Shown here in pieces: positions 13,801-25,494 of a DNA stretch of 64,000 nucleotides. A program made the position numbers and the translations under genes. Position 1 is the stretch's first letter. The number at the start of each line of letters is the position of its first letter. The stretch is from Brienomyrus brachyistius. Lineage: Eukaryota > Chordata > Actinopteri > Osteoglossiformes > Mormyridae. The notes beneath the pieces were generated by a model. That model had not been told where the DNA came from. It searched no databases and saw only the letters and a list, made by a program, of their open reading frames with translations. Location of the stretch: the NCBI RefSeq assembly GCF_023856365.1, contig NC_064555.1:22321254-22385253 (forward strand), written 5' to 3'.

Positions 13801-14549
13801 AAGATATGTCCGTCGTCGTTGGCTATATCGCTTTGTTGTTCATGGGCGACAGATTGGGAGAGGGCAGATTTCCCCACTGGGAGGGTAATTTTACATCCCC
13901 TGAACTGAATAAACCAGAGTAAAACAATTGTCGCGTAACTGTTTTTTCTGTGACGAATAATGTATTGCGAGGATGGCTAGCATACACCGCATGTTTCAGC
14001 CGGAGCCCTGCACGTCTGGTGCATTTCCAGTTTTTCAGGAAAATCGTGGGAGTTCAGGAAAAACATTAGCGGCAGAGATGGATCTTGAGTTTTCCCAAGC
14101 TGGCGCGCGACTCACCCCAAATTCATGCATTCCGCAGAAAATGCACACGGGGCTTTTGCTCTGCGTCAACGCATCTCCACTTTCCAAAAAAAAAAAAAAT
14201 CACAAGTTTAATCGTTCCTCACACTTTTACACTACGCATGCAATGGGATTCTCATAAAGTTTACTCCCTTAAAAATATCCAGAATTCCCGCAATCGTATG
14301 AGCACGTTCGTTAGTTTTCACTGCGGTAAACGTGGTTCCTATCCGTACTTTTCACTTATGCTGCGTTTTGATCTCATTAGTCCGCTTTTTAAAGCTGCCT
14401 CTGCTAGCATGCTATGAGCGACATCTGAAAACCTCTACACGGTCGCCCCACCAACAAACTAAAATAGCAGATGACAAAGTTGAAATAGCAGTACAAAACA
14501 TCTGAATGCCGGATCACTCAATATAAGCCGCTACTCATGATAAACTTAC
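10846..14549 (-). other. pard6g: pard6g intron 1
   Basis: This 3,704-base interval lies between the exon 1 donor (GTAAGT) and the exon 2 acceptor (CAG). No coding exon was recognised in it. It contains poly-G/C tracts (11473-11487, 13039-13055), an imperfect ~58 bp tandem repeat near 12.46-12.62 kb, and low-repeat sequence at 13.3-14.5 kb next to the promoter that could hold regulatory sites. Scattered open frames here have no recognisable homology. Confidence 0.88.
12407..12625. repeat. imperfect ~58 bp tandem repeat
   Basis: The phrase AGGCGYCAYTG with a following TTCCAATTTC recurs with offsets of about 56-61 bases (12464, 12520, 12581) inside pard6g intron 1. The copies are diverged, so the boundaries are approximate. 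Confidence 0.4.
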
Positions 14550-14621
14550 CTTGCTTTTAACTTCCACCGCATTACAGTCCAAGTACCGCAAGGACTGCGA
14601 TTTAATAAAACTCCGATTCAT
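14550..14621 (-). CDS. pard6g: pard6g coding exon 1 (start codon to first splice donor)
   Basis: Read on the minus strand, an ATG at 14621 with A at -3 opens a 24-codon exon. It begins MNRSFIKSQSLRY and ends in AVEVKSK, then the donor AAG|GTAAGT (14549-14544). This resembles the first exon of vertebrate PARD6G (MNRS start, KSQ(T/S)LR block, EVKSK end) and differs from PARD6B, whose first exon lacks the KSQSLR block. Par-6 is the cytoplasmic scaffold that links atypical PKC, Cdc42-GTP and Par-3 at the apical cortex and tight junctions. The EVKSK segment starts the PB1 domain. Lys22 aligns with the conserved Par6 lysine (Lys19 of Par6 alpha) that contacts the acidic OPCA motif of aPKC. The exon ends on a complete codon, so it joins exon 2 in phase 0. 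It is too short to stand out as an open frame; I recognised it by sequence and by its fit with exon 2. Confidence 0.93.
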
Positions 14622-15060
14622 TTTCACTCCCTTTTCACTGTCTCTGGTCGCCCGTCGCCCTCTCCGACACCAAAAATAAGGGGAGTCGCCAATCTATCCG
14701 CAAAAAGAGAAAAGTTGATCTAAGCAGCACTCTCGGTATTCCTAGATCCGTCCGACTCCAGTCCAGGGTTGTAATCTTCGGCAGAACGGCACGAAAAAAC
14801 GAGCTGAACCCGCCGCCTGTGGATGGGGGAGCGGGTGGTGAAGTTTGCAATGACATCACCGATCCGCCGGGAGAGGGCTGCCCCGATTCAGCCTGGGATG
14901 GGACGGGACGGGACGGGACTGGATGGGACGGTGGGGTGCAGAGTAGTGGGTCCTCCGCTGCGCCAGAGGACGCGATCCCGACGGGGCGCTTCGGTGCGGT
15001 ACTCAAAGTGGGGCTCCGAGCCCCCTAAAAAGCTCCTCATGTCAGCATGTGCCTTATGCG
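14622..15060 (-). promoter_or_regulatory. pard6g: pard6g 5'UTR and CpG-rich promoter region
   Basis: Sequence upstream of the ATG becomes GC- and CpG-rich, as expected for a CpG-island promoter of a widely expressed polarity gene. A CRE/ATF-like TGACATCA lies at 14851-14858. A short GGGAC pentamer run lies at about 14897-14916. No TATA box was evident. The transcription start cannot be placed from sequence alone; the pyrimidine- and purine-rich 14622-14800 part is probably 5'UTR. It is unknown whether an upstream non-coding exon exists. Confidence 0.6.
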
Positions 15061-16400
15061 AGATCGGCGCGGTGTACAGCGTGCGAACTGTGTTTTAATT
15101 GCATTTCCCAGTCGATCAGTTAAAATAGCAGACACTCACAGCTTTTAAGATGGTCTATATCACAGTGTTGAATAGTGGAGCGTCTGGAAAGGGAGACGTG
15201 GGGTTGTATGTAACTGATTGCTATGTCACCCCGGTTTAGAGTGATAATATCACACTCCGAAATGAGATACTGTTTTCCTTACAAGAAAGTAACCCGCCTG
15301 AAAGAAAGACCGTTTTTGACGATTAGTGCTTTTCGACCATCCTTAACTAACGTTAATGACAACAGCGGCCAAAACGTTATCTCGGCCACGCTAAAATATA
15401 TTTTTGTATTTAATAAAATGTACCTTGTATTTGATATGAACTTTCAAGGTTTGTTACGTTACATCGCCGCCAAGTGGGCTGTCGGTGTTACTGCAGGCTG
15501 CACCTGCCGCCTGAAGTATAGTTTACGGCTCACTAAAGTTGAAAGATTGTGCTCCCGCTTGATGAAACACTGGATGAAAATTAACGTTTTTGAAAACGCC
15601 CTGAGATATACAACATAGATAGACATAGAAAGTAGTGGCAACTGGATTATTTACTCTCCCATCACAGGCTAACTTGTTAAATGTTCAACTCATCCTGAGC
15701 TATTAGTTAAGTTCTCCCCAAACAAGCTTGATGGGCCGAATGGCCTCCTCTTTTTTGTAAATTATTTTTATGTTCTTCTGGGAACTGGAAAAATATACAA
15801 CACTCCACTTCCAAGCTGATGTCTACTTCTCTCAGGCCCAGGGGCCAAGGTGGCTTGGGACAGCACTCCTATATCGTGTATACAGGTTTAAGTATCAGCA
15901 ATAATCGGTTGGTTTTTAAAGAGGCAGCGTCCACGTTACTGTGTTTTTGTGGCGCTTGCATGGTTATACACAGCACACCAGCACATGGCTCCTAATTGGG
16001 TCCGTCAGAACATTTGTCCCTTCCAGGGGCTTTGTTCGAACCAAATTTGTGAGTAGGTGCCATTTCAAAACCTCACACAAGACATACACAGATATTGTTT
16101 TAGAAACTTTATGTAAGTATTATACATTCAAACGTACTGCTAACCTTGTTTGCTGCAGAGATGTGAATGGTGACTGTCACGACGTAGCAACTCATTAACG
16201 ACGTGTAGCGTTATGTCGGAAGACGACGGGAATGACGACGCTCGGGGGAGGGGATTAAGAGATGCCAGCTCGCTCATTGGCCAGACCCCGCTGACTGCAA
16301 GTTTAACAACCTGTTATTCACAGTCAGTTTAGGCAAGTTATTGGTTGACCGAATAATTAATTTATATGATACTCTTTTATAAAATTTTGAGTAGGCAGCT
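15061..16400. other. non-coding flank upstream of pard6g
   Basis: No gene was recognised. A 131-codon plus-strand frame at 15223-15618 is not repeat-derived but has no family resemblance that I know and no obvious promoter or splice context. At 15715-15778, a 'GGGCCGAATGGCCTCCTC' motif followed by T-rich sequence resembles the 3' tail of an interspersed repeat common in fish genomes. The rest is unremarkable AT-rich sequence. Confidence 0.55.
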
Positions 16401-16595
16401 CTGGTTTCCCCCCACACTCCAAAAGCGTGCAGGGTAGGCTGATTGGCCCTGTAGTGGTGTGAACGTGAGTGTGAGTGTGTGCACTCTGTGGTGTGTTGGT
16501 GCGTGGTTCCTGCCTGCGTCCGATGCTCCCAGGACGATGCTCCCCGCGACCCCCAGTGGGGACTAAGCGGTTACAATAACGGATGGATGGATGGA
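16401..16595 (+). mobile_element. SINE-like repeat, family A, 5'-truncated copy
   Basis: The segment follows the order of the complete copy at 51339-51710: 'GGTTTCC..CCCACA.TCCAAA.GC', a GTGTGAGTGTG tract, a degenerate 'ATGCTCCC..GACCCCCAGTGGGGA.TAAGCGGTTA' tail and terminal (GGAT)n at 16580-16595. The tRNA-like head is missing. Confidence 0.7.
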
Positions 16596-18061
16596 TTTGG
16601 TAGGCACATGCCTACCTAAATTAATTGACACGACGCCATTGGTCCCATCGGTTGCTGGCTCCTCCCACTTTCGTCCATCTGGAGCACAGTGTATCACAGC
16701 ACATTCCTATAAAGGTGATCACTGGAAGCCTTCAGCCACTGCCGATAGTGTCCTGACAGCGTAGGCAGATAAGAGCCAGGCACCCGTAGTGCCTAACAGC
16801 CCTGCTGGGAATCGTCTCGAGAGACACGTCGCAGCTTCGTTCTTGGTTCCTTTGTGTTTTAAACCAGCCCCTCCATTTAGCCCTGAAATCTCACCTTGGG
16901 TATTATCAGGACATGCTTTGGGATGCGCTGTGGTTATTCAAAGGCACTGGTAGTCAGAATCTAATCCCCAACCCTGCACGCTGGGGTGCCTGGCCTCAGA
17001 GGTGCAGTGACAGGACAGGGGGGGCAGGCAATGGCCTGGGGCTCCGAGCTGGGAGGGGGCCCCCTAGGGAGCCCCATTGCACAGTTCATTGCAAAGACAA
17101 ACCTGCCCTATTTGTGTATTCTATTTTTAGTGAAAATAAAGATCTTGTGTTTATTAAGTGATCTTTGTTGGTATTATAAATATACACTTCACAGTAAAAA
17201 AAGGTAATAAATGTTACTGTTGGGGGGGGGGGGGGGGGGTGGAGGGCCCATGGAATCCCTTGAATCACATCTGCTTGGCTTCATAGACTCGCATGCAGTG
17301 TTTTTTTTATTACCTTATGGTAACATGCTAGAAAAACAAAATGTAAAGTTCAATTAAAGATACTGCAGTATGACAATGGCAGTGCTCTTCTTCCTGCTCG
17401 TTAGTTTTCTAGCCATTTAAGTTAAAGAAGAGAGAGACAATAAAACATCTGTGAATGGGCTTGTTTTTGTGGTTGCTAACACATTCATGTATTGCTGGTC
17501 TTCTTCATTTTGATTGGCCCAGAGAGTCACCTATTGGTTGCATGGTAACACAAAAACCAATAGAAAGACAAGACAAGGGCATACTAAGTATGTGTTACCA
17601 GCATGCTAACTCAGATGAAGAAACAGTGTAGCATACATACAAGTAAAAAGACCAGAGACTGATCTTATATTATTTATAACGTTAACCTTCAGTTTTGCAA
17701 GGGAAGCCACCAATGGTGCACAAAAATAATGTGCAACAAAACAAAATAATACAGCGACAGTGGCCCCTAATTCACTGCTGAGATTGGGGGGCCCTTTAGG
17801 GGGCCCTTCCCAGACCCTCCGTGGGTCTCTGAACGGGGACATCAGCAGTCAGCACTCCATCTGCCTCCATTGTGTCCGAGCTCGTGACGGGAACTCAGAC
17901 AATGGTGTGGGGCTGGTTCTTAGCCTCCCCCTCCCCCTGAACACCGCCTAGGGGAGGGGGCGCGCCAGGCTAGGCTGTTCCGGGGGATTCCTGGGCCACA
18001 GCTCACACGGGGCATGGATTTCCTGGTCATGTGACCGCATTTCTGTTTAGTTTAGCCTTTG
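16596..18061. other. non-coding interval with poly-G tract
   Basis: No exon was recognised. It holds an 18-base poly-G run at 17222-17239 just after an AT-rich section containing AATAAA at about 17136. Near 17460-17600 is a segment with two CCAAT/ATTGG-rich inverted words that may be a decayed repeat. Confidence 0.5.
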
Positions 18062-18098
18062 CCCCCCCCCCCCCCACACACACACACACACACACACT
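18062..18098. repeat. poly-C followed by (CA)n
   Basis: Fourteen C residues run directly into about 12 CA units. Confidence 0.95.
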
Positions 18099-18841
18099 GC
18101 AGTGAGGGAGATGCTTCCTTTCATCTCTAGTGCCTGTGACAGGAAAAAACCTTGATCCCGATATAAATATACGACAGCAAAGCTTCCCTTTAATGCTGAA
18201 AAAACACCCAGTGGCCACTTTGTTGCTAAAGCAGAAGGCAACTCCAGCCGAGAGGCAGTCATGCGACTAAATAGACGCAGCACACAGACAGGGTCGGGGG
18301 TTCACAAAAAAATCCTACTGATAATTGAATGCAAGTCAATACATCGATTTAAAAAAGGCAGAATTATATTTGATGTCTGGCAAAGCAAATGGTGTCGATT
18401 TCTCGCTGAGGGCTATATTTTTCGACTGTACATTTAATGTTACATCATCGGCCGTATTCGTGCGGCGCGAAGCAATAGCAGGTATCTTACGGTGAGCGGG
18501 TTTCGCCACGTTAGAAAGAAAGAAAGAGACGGGAGGTTAGATCTGAGTTTATCGAAATCAAACAAACAAGCTTGATTGTTGGTGCCAGTATCTCAGAAAC
18601 AGCCCCCCACCCCCCCCACCCCCAGACGTTGTGGTTCCAACATCTCAGAAGCAGCCCCCCTCTTTGAGATCTTCAGTGCCTAGTTTACGGGAAATGGTGT
18701 GGAATAAAAAACAGCCCAGTACAACAGTGGTATCATCTCTGAATGCACGACTCATCGATCATGGTTCTGGAGGCAGAATTGGATCCTATTAAGTCTGTAT
18801 ATAGTATCTATATTGGAAAACAGGCTTCATAATATTTTGCT

Positions 18842-19012
18842 CACTGCTTATCCGGCACAACATCTACGGGGGTGGGGGGGCGGAGCCTATCTCAGACAGC
18901 TTAGCGCAAAGGCAGGGGACACCCTGTACGGGCTGCCAGGACACACACTCATACATAATTTAGAGTAATCAATTCCACTGTCTTTGGACTTTGAGAGTAC
19001 CTAGAGAAAAGA
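18842..19012 (-). mobile_element. SINE-like repeat, family A, inverted partial copy
   Basis: In reverse orientation the segment shows the tail 'CACTGCTTATCCGGCAC', 'GGAGCCTATCTCAG', a CACACTCATACATAATTTAGAG section and 'GTCTTTGGACTTTGAGAGTACC'. These correspond in order to the 3' half of the complete copy at 51339-51710. The head is not visible. Confidence 0.65.
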
Positions 19013-19025
19013 TGTTCAGTTTGTA

Positions 19026-19106
19026 GTAATACTCATCATCGTCTTCACCATCATCTTCACCATCACCTTCATCATCATCTTCATCATCATCATCATCTCC
19101 ATGACG
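19026..19106. repeat. imperfect (TCA)n/(TCT)n trinucleotide repeat
   Basis: About 26 imperfect trinucleotide units (TCATCATCT, TCACCATCA). On the other strand this gives a D/E-rich open frame that is not a gene. Confidence 0.9.
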
Positions 19107-21338
19107 ATTATCCCGGTGAGCAGCATGACAAGTGGGTGATGCTTCCCTTGCTGTCGATGGCCTCAAGCTCCAGCTAGCCCTGGATGATCCCCAGATGATT
19201 CCGGAGCAGCACGTCCTAGGTCTGCCTCAGGGCATCTGTCCAGCTGGCATCCAAACCAACCGACTCCTCCCCATCTGAAGTAGTAGCCACTCCATGTTGA
19301 GGTCACTCCAGATCTCCAAATTCCCCCTTGTTGTCCAGGACCTCAGGTTTCCGTGAGAAGCTGACATGTTTTGAAGGCCAGATTTAGTTCTCGATGGAGA
19401 AGCTTTGGGTCGTGGCCCATTGCCATGGATTTGACATGTGCGACTTTCCCCATCCACCCCATTTATCCTACATTGCAATGGCCAAATGGACGAACCTGCG
19501 GAGATAAAGAACATTTTGGAGGCATTACACCCCTCCCCCGCCCCCCAGGGGACTGGGCAGGGGGGGGTCTGACCGGTGCCTCCAGCTCACCTGCAAATAG
19601 TCTCTAATCAGCACTAATTGCTGGGGGGTTGGGAGGATTACAGGGGCCTCGTGCTTGGAGGAGCGTATCCATCAACTTGGCTTTCCCAGGGGGCCAGGCC
19701 TGAGCCGGCTACTCCCATCGGATGGGGGGGGGTCACAGAGTTCTCCCACAGTGGGACCAGAACTCCATCCCAGTGCCATAGTCACCAAAGCTTCATTTTG
19801 ATTAAGACACATCTTTTCCACGCGAGGGAGTCTACTTTTCATCCTGCTTTATGTGGCTTGAGTCCGGTGAACATCATCTTCTCCTGCTTCAGACGAGTAG
19901 GTTCATGAGAACATTTAACATTCAGAAGCAAGTAGCCACCAGCCTGCTAATGGAGTCTTGCTCATTTCAGCAGCTGAGGCTTAACTGTGTAGATATATTG
20001 TTTGTATAACGACAAGATGGTCTTTGCAGGAGGATACTGTGTTAACTGTGTCTTGTGCCAAGAATTAACGGGGACGACATCACACAGCTAAGCCTAAAAA
20101 TATGATCCTATGACTCTGAAGAGGATAATTCAGAGTTGGTGGTTGAGTTTCATTTCAAGGAGTGAGGTTTGCATTAGCTTAGTCAAAAAGCATCAGTTGA
20201 CTGCAGTACCAGCACCCCCTACAGGCTGTGCAGGTATCTGCAAGTATCTGCAGTGAGAGATGCTGTGCCACGTGGGGAGTGTCACCCAGTCAGCTTAGCT
20301 GAAATTATAGCTTTTTCATTGTACATGGTGTTCTAGAGATATACTGCACTGCGGGCCTGTGACAGTTTTAAGATCAACACAAAACAACGAAAGTTCACTT
20401 GTGTACTGTTTTGGTAAATGACAGGCATCAGATAAACACAGAGATTTTACGTTAAAGGAAAACGGAGAAACAAACAACCACTGAACCGTTGCTGCTACGT
20501 GTTTGTAAGCATGTGCCAGAAATGTGGGGGGCAAGCATATTTTTCTGCAGGTTCACTATGCTGCCAGCAGGGGGCATGATAATCACATGAGACAGAGGAC
20601 TTGGGAGAAATAAGACTTGAGGAAGAACGGTGCAATCAATCACTTAAGGCCTTCTTGAGCTGGCAGCCTCTAAGCATTCTCCAGAAGTACACTATTGTGT
20701 TTAAAAAGTTTTTTTTAAATAGCCTTTGAATGACTTTGCTATAATTAGATTTTAAACAAATTGCGAGCAAGATATTTCAGTTCCCCTTTTCATAAGAAAA
20801 GACAGCCATTGTAACCAAGTAGTTCAAATACTTTAAATTTAGTCGGGATGGACCTACTTTGGAGGCCAAGGGGTCAAGGATTAATCGTACATTTTCTTCC
20901 GAGACGAGTGGAGAATGTCCTCTGTGGCTAGTGGCTACCCGGCTTTCATGTGAACTGCAAGAACTGCATCTGAAAGATCAGCTGGTGGTCCTGCATGTAT
21001 TTACGTGTTTATCAGTGCTGTGCTTTGCCATGTTAGGGGAATAACGGAACACTGATCGATAAAAACATTAAAGTGTAAAGTGTTACCTTCGATCAGTGCC
21101 TACGTCCTTTGTAAGCGCTGATGCTGCCGCAACCCCCCCCACTTGCAGCCCCAGGGCATTTCCATTCAACCGATAACACGCCGTGAACCACGTGACCCCA
21201 TGCGGTGCGTTGCAGTTTGACGGGGCGTTCTGCAATAGATGCACGGCTGTAGGCAGCAGGGAGACTCAGGTGCTGTAGGTTGCGATGCTTTCTGTCATCC
21301 AGCAGAGATGAAGGTTCCAACCCTCAACCAGGTGTAAT
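19107..21338. other. non-coding interval, nothing recognised
   Basis: No splice-bounded coding exon, RNA gene or clear repeat was recognised. The small open frames here lack homology. The 20.65-20.85 kb part is AT-rich. Confidence 0.5.
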
Positions 21339-21500
21339 TTTCACCTTTGACGCTTTTATCCAAAGCAATGTATATTTTTGAGAGAGCAGGCTCAGCAATC
21401 CCTGGTGTTAAGGGCCTTGCTCAGTCTTAAAATCACTCTGCCTTTCCTGGGATTTGAACCTGCAACCTTCCAATCACAGTCCTGAGCCATTCTCCACCCC
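21339..21500 (-). mobile_element. tRNA-derived SINE fragment, inverted
   Basis: The reverse strand reads a B-box-like AGGTTCAAATCC (opposite 21450-21461). It is preceded on the plus strand by 'GACGCTTTTATCCAAAGCAATGTA' parts and 'TTAAGGGCCTTGCTCAG', both common in fish SINE-type repeats. It ends near 'GAGCCATTCTCCACC', the position of an A-box-like head. The age and family cannot be fixed from the sequence alone. Confidence 0.65.
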
Positions 21501-21571
21501 CTGCTAATAAGGACAAGAGATTGACATGAAGGGGTCTAACCACAGACGGCGAGTGGGAAGGCTGGCAAGAA

Positions 21572-21961
21572 TCATTGTGTGTGTGTGCGTGTGGGGCTGT
21601 GCATGTATGTGTGTATGTGTGGGGTGTGCGGTTGGGAGTGTGTGTGTGGGGTGTGTGCGTGTGTGCATGTGGGAGTGTGCGTGTGCGTGTGGGGAGTGTG
21701 TGTGGGGGGTGTGTGCGTGTGTGCATGTAGGAGTGTGCGTGTGTGTGTGTGTGCGTGTGGGAGTGTGTGTGGGGGGTGTGTGCGTGTGTGCATGTAGGAG
21801 TGTGCGTGTGTGTGTGTGCGTGTGGGAGTGTGTGTGGGGGGTGTGTGCGTGTGTGTGTGCGTGCATGCGTGTGTGTATGTGTGTGTGCGTGTGGGTGAGT
21901 GTGTGTGTGTGTGTGTGCATGTGTGTGTGGGTGAGTGTGTGTGTGTGTGCGTGTGGGGGTG
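21572..21961. repeat. TG-rich complex tandem repeat, ~390 bp
   Basis: Alternating TG/CG/CATG blocks form a minisatellite of roughly 60 bp units (GGGGTGTGTGCGTGTGTGCA followed by GGAGTGTGCG). All six frames are largely open, so several cysteine/valine- or histidine/threonine-rich frames here are artefacts. Long alternating purine-pyrimidine tracts of this kind can adopt Z-DNA. Confidence 0.95.
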
Positions 21962-23659
21962 GGGTGTCAGTCCGGAATGAAGGATAACCCCCTGACATCA
22001 AATTCATGATAAATTTACTCCAACTTTCTGTAAACGCTGCTTTTGATGCCTCTGTCAATCGCCTACGGAAAGTGGAATCAAAAAAATGCATTTCATCCGG
22101 CCACGGGAAGCCTTCAATGAACGTCCTGAAATATTTATAGAGTACTTAGGCTCTTCTGGTGCGAGGCAGGTCCAGAATATTGAGTAAAAAAAAGTCAAAT
22201 AAATTTTTCCCACTGATTAAAAAGGACTTGACTCACGTCGGGACTTCCTGTGAAAGTCGTCCGCATTGTCTCTGAAGGCGCAAACACGCAAACACTGGCA
22301 GGACTCGGGTTCTACAGGGATCCTTGATTAAGGTCACATTTACTAAGGTGCGTGTTCAATCCTGCCGACTGCAGCTTTCGTCTTGCGACGTCTGAGGATA
22401 GTATTTCCTCCGTTACCGTGACTACGCCGTGAGCAGCGCTGACTCGTCTGAGCATCGACATCTCTCTCGCTTTAAACTAATCGTTTCACTGTTCTCATGC
22501 TGAGGCATCTCTTTTTGGACTAGACCAGGTAGAACCTGCATCCTGAGGTAAACATAATGTAGGCCATCCATCAGGATTGTTGCTATACAGGGAAATAATC
22601 ACCCTAATGTGCTTCTTATCTTGTCTTTCGTATTACCAGCATATTTTTCCCTCTCAAAGTTGGATTTGACCGTATTACTTCTGGGTTCCTTTGTTTAAAA
22701 GCAAGATGATTTCCTCATTTACATTTCTGGGATTTCATAGCGTTTCATTTCGCAAACAAAATCAAAAGTTTCATTTGAAACCGGTGACTGTAGCAGATCT
22801 GGTTCCTTAAATGAAATTCGGCTGGCTTGCGACGTGCATGACAAGATCTACTGGGGAAAGGCGGGCACTTTGGCTGCTTGAAATAATTACGATTCTATTA
22901 ATGCGTCCTACAGAAAAGAACCAGATCGGCTGTAGCGCGTTTAGAGTGTGGGGTGGCGAGCTGAGGTTGTCTCGTTAGAGTCAGGTTCTTTTCTTTGTAA
23001 TCTTACAGCGTGAGCCTGGGCTTACGGACGCTTTGCCGGCTGGGGGGGGGGGGGGGGGGGGCTCTGCGGCCTGCCTTTGTCCGGGAGCCTGGCTCTGCAC
23101 CCCCAGACATTCCCCCCACTGCTGTATCTCCACAGCAGCAGTTCGGTTCCAGGGCTTTTGTGAGGCGCAGAAAGAAATAAAAAAACCCTCATTACCAGCA
23201 GAAGGGGCCCGGAGCCCTGCTCTCACCCCCCCCCCCCCCCTGCCCCTTTCTCTCCTGTCCCCCTAATCCTTCCACCTCTGACTTGTGCTTGTCGCTTCGC
23301 TCAATGGACATAAAGTTCAATAGCTGTCAGCTGGCTCCCCCCCCACACCCCCCCATCACCACCGCCCACAGCACTCACTCACGCTCTGCCCTGGGCACTA
23401 TCATTGCCTCATTGTGAACCTCAGCATTGGGGCACTAGCTGCTCTGAGGCTCCCTGGTCCTCTTGCTCGCCATTGTCGCCCACCCATGTTGTCTAAGGGG
23501 CTTCGTTTGAGCTGTCTGGGCACTGCTGGGCGTCCCCACGTGTGTCTTGTGGCAGCCACTCTGTTTGTGACCAGGATGAACCATGGTGGCAATGCATGTT
23601 GGCTGGCCTATAGAGGAGCCTTACAGGGAAGCCTATGGGAGTGCTGCCCTCCAGTGGTG
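21962..23659. other. non-coding interval with poly-G and poly-C tracts
   Basis: No exon was recognised. It contains the 20-base poly-G run 23042-23061 and the poly-C run 23226-23240. The part 22100-22900 is low-repeat and AT-moderate, with no recognised function. Confidence 0.5.
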
Positions 23660-23846
23660 CGTGTGTGTGTGTGTTTGTGGGCCTGTATATATTACATTGG
23701 GGGGACCAAATGAACATGCCAAAACTCTTGTATTTTGTTTGGTTATGGTTACGGCTGCGTAGGGGTTGAGGTTGTCATATTTGGGACTAGGGTTTTGCCC
23801 ACAAAAATGAATGGCGAGTCCCCACAAGGATATAGATATCTAATCT
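23660..23846 (-). mobile_element. fish interspersed repeat 'TTGTGGGGAC' type, inverted, internally deleted
   Basis: In reverse orientation this matches the copy at 32716-33032 through TGTGGGGACTC(T/G)CC(G/A)TTCATT, the AACCATAA..CCAAACAAAATAC block and (T/C)ATTTGGTCC...CAATGTAATATA. It lacks the central ~100 bases of that copy. Both copies are bounded by TG/CA microsatellite sequence. Confidence 0.7.
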
Positions 23847-23870
23847 GTGTGTGTGTCTGTGTCTGTGTGT

Positions 23871-23902
<32 letters not shown>

Positions 23903-24380
23903 CTGCGTGTGTGTGTGTGTGTCTGTGTGTGTGTGTGTCTGCGTGTGTGTGTGTGTCTGTGTGTGTGTGTGTCTGCGTGTGTGTGTGTCTGCGTGTGTAT
24001 GTCTGCATGTGTGTGTGTGTCTGCGTGTGTGTGTGTGTGTCTGCGTGTGTGTGTGTGTCTGCATGTGTGTGTGTGTGTGTGCCTGCGTGTGTGTGTGTCT
24101 GTGTGTGTGTGCGTCTGCATGTGTGTGTGTGTCTGTGTGTGTGTGTCTGCATGTGTGTGTGTGTGTGTCTGCGTGTGTGTGTGTATCTGCGTGTGTGTGT
24201 CTGCGGTGTGTGTGTGTGTCTGTGTGTGTGTGTGTGTGTCTGTGTGTGTGTGTGTGCGTGTGTCTGCGTGTGTGTGTGTGTGTGTCTGTGTGTGTGTGTG
24301 TGTGTCTGTGTGTGTGTGTCTGTGTGTGTGTGTGTGTGTGTGTCTGTGTGTGTGTGTCTGTGTGTGTGTGTGTGTCTGTG
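23847..24380. repeat. large TG/TCTG microsatellite, ~530 bp
   Basis: Runs of TG are interrupted every 10-25 bases by TCTG, TCTGCG or TCTGCATG. There are no stop codons in most frames, so long Cys/Val and His/Thr open frames appear on both strands; none is a gene. The array directly abuts the interspersed repeat at 23660-23846 and probably grew from its terminal TG tract. Confidence 0.97.
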
Positions 24381-25494
24381 CTCCATTATAGCTCTAAACT
24401 CAAGAACAGGGGGAAACACCAAAAGTAGCCGAGAACTGAGGCAAAGCACCATCCACGTTGCCGCCAAACTGCATCTCAGACTCTGCGTGAGACTTAACTG
24501 CCCATCAATATGGGCCACAGCACTGTGACAGAAGCGTAGAGCATCCAGTGCTCAGGAAGGCAGAGAAACAAAGCGGCTCGAGGTAGATGATGTCACGCCG
24601 TCTCCGTCGGCAACAGACGGAGGAAACCAGCCTGTTGTACCCGCATTAAACACCATCATTAAACACCAAGCCCCACCCCCGAATCCGTCCCCTTAACCAA
24701 GTTCCCTCATCCACCCCCGTCAGCCTCCTTAAAAGGTGCAGGCCCCCCACTACCTTCACCCCACCCCCACCGTGCTCTCCTGACCTCATCCCCCAACAAT
24801 CCCTGGATCCCTCTCTGCATTTGGGAAAATCCAGATACAATAACAATAGGTTGGGAGATTCCATGCCGAACGTCCCAGGGTGAGAGAAGCTGCTCGGCCT
24901 CACAGGCCTCCGTCTGGGGACAGAGAAATGGCACCAAGGAAATGCCTGGATGCCTTTAAGAGGCTCATTGCGGCACGCTAACATCGCACACGGACCTCGC
25001 CTGTCGCTCCACACCGACAGGAGCTCCTTAATCGCCGAGGTTCACCCGAAACAAAACAACATCAATCTCTCTGCAGCCCCAGGCTCCCGCTGGAGCAGCC
25101 CGGTGTTTTATGCGAGACCCTGGAGTGATTTAACTCCTTGCGTTTCCTCCATCCGCTTGTGTCTGCTGAGCGGGGTGGCACCTCCAAGTGCATTGTGGTC
25201 TTTTTATACTCCAGTGCTATAAAACACCAAGGACATGCCGGGGCAACAAGCTAACCCCACGTAGCGCTAGCGGGGTGCTAAGGGAGGGTATGGAATTCGA
25301 ATGTAGGACTTAGTGAAGCAGAGACGCCCCCCCCACCCTCTTTGTGGGCTATGGGTGTTATTCTTTTCACTGAGGCCTTCCTTGTCCTCCCTTAATGCAT
25401 TTCGCAGTGGCCAGGTCAGATGAAACAGGCCCATGGAGAGCAGCTGAGCAGGAAGGCAGCGCTTTGTCTGGTGGGGGTGGCCATACTGCTGTCT
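24381..25494. other. non-coding interval, nothing recognised
   Basis: Moderately GC-rich sequence without a recognisable exon or repeat. A 122-codon minus frame at 24646-25014 has no known relative and no splice context. Confidence 0.5.

Noticed and set aside
21526..22091. Cys/Val- and His/Thr-rich frames
   Set aside because: Translations of TG/CA repeats; composition is fixed by the dinucleotide and both strands are open.
23735..24528. Frames of up to 243 codons
   Set aside because: Translation of the TG/TCTG microsatellite.
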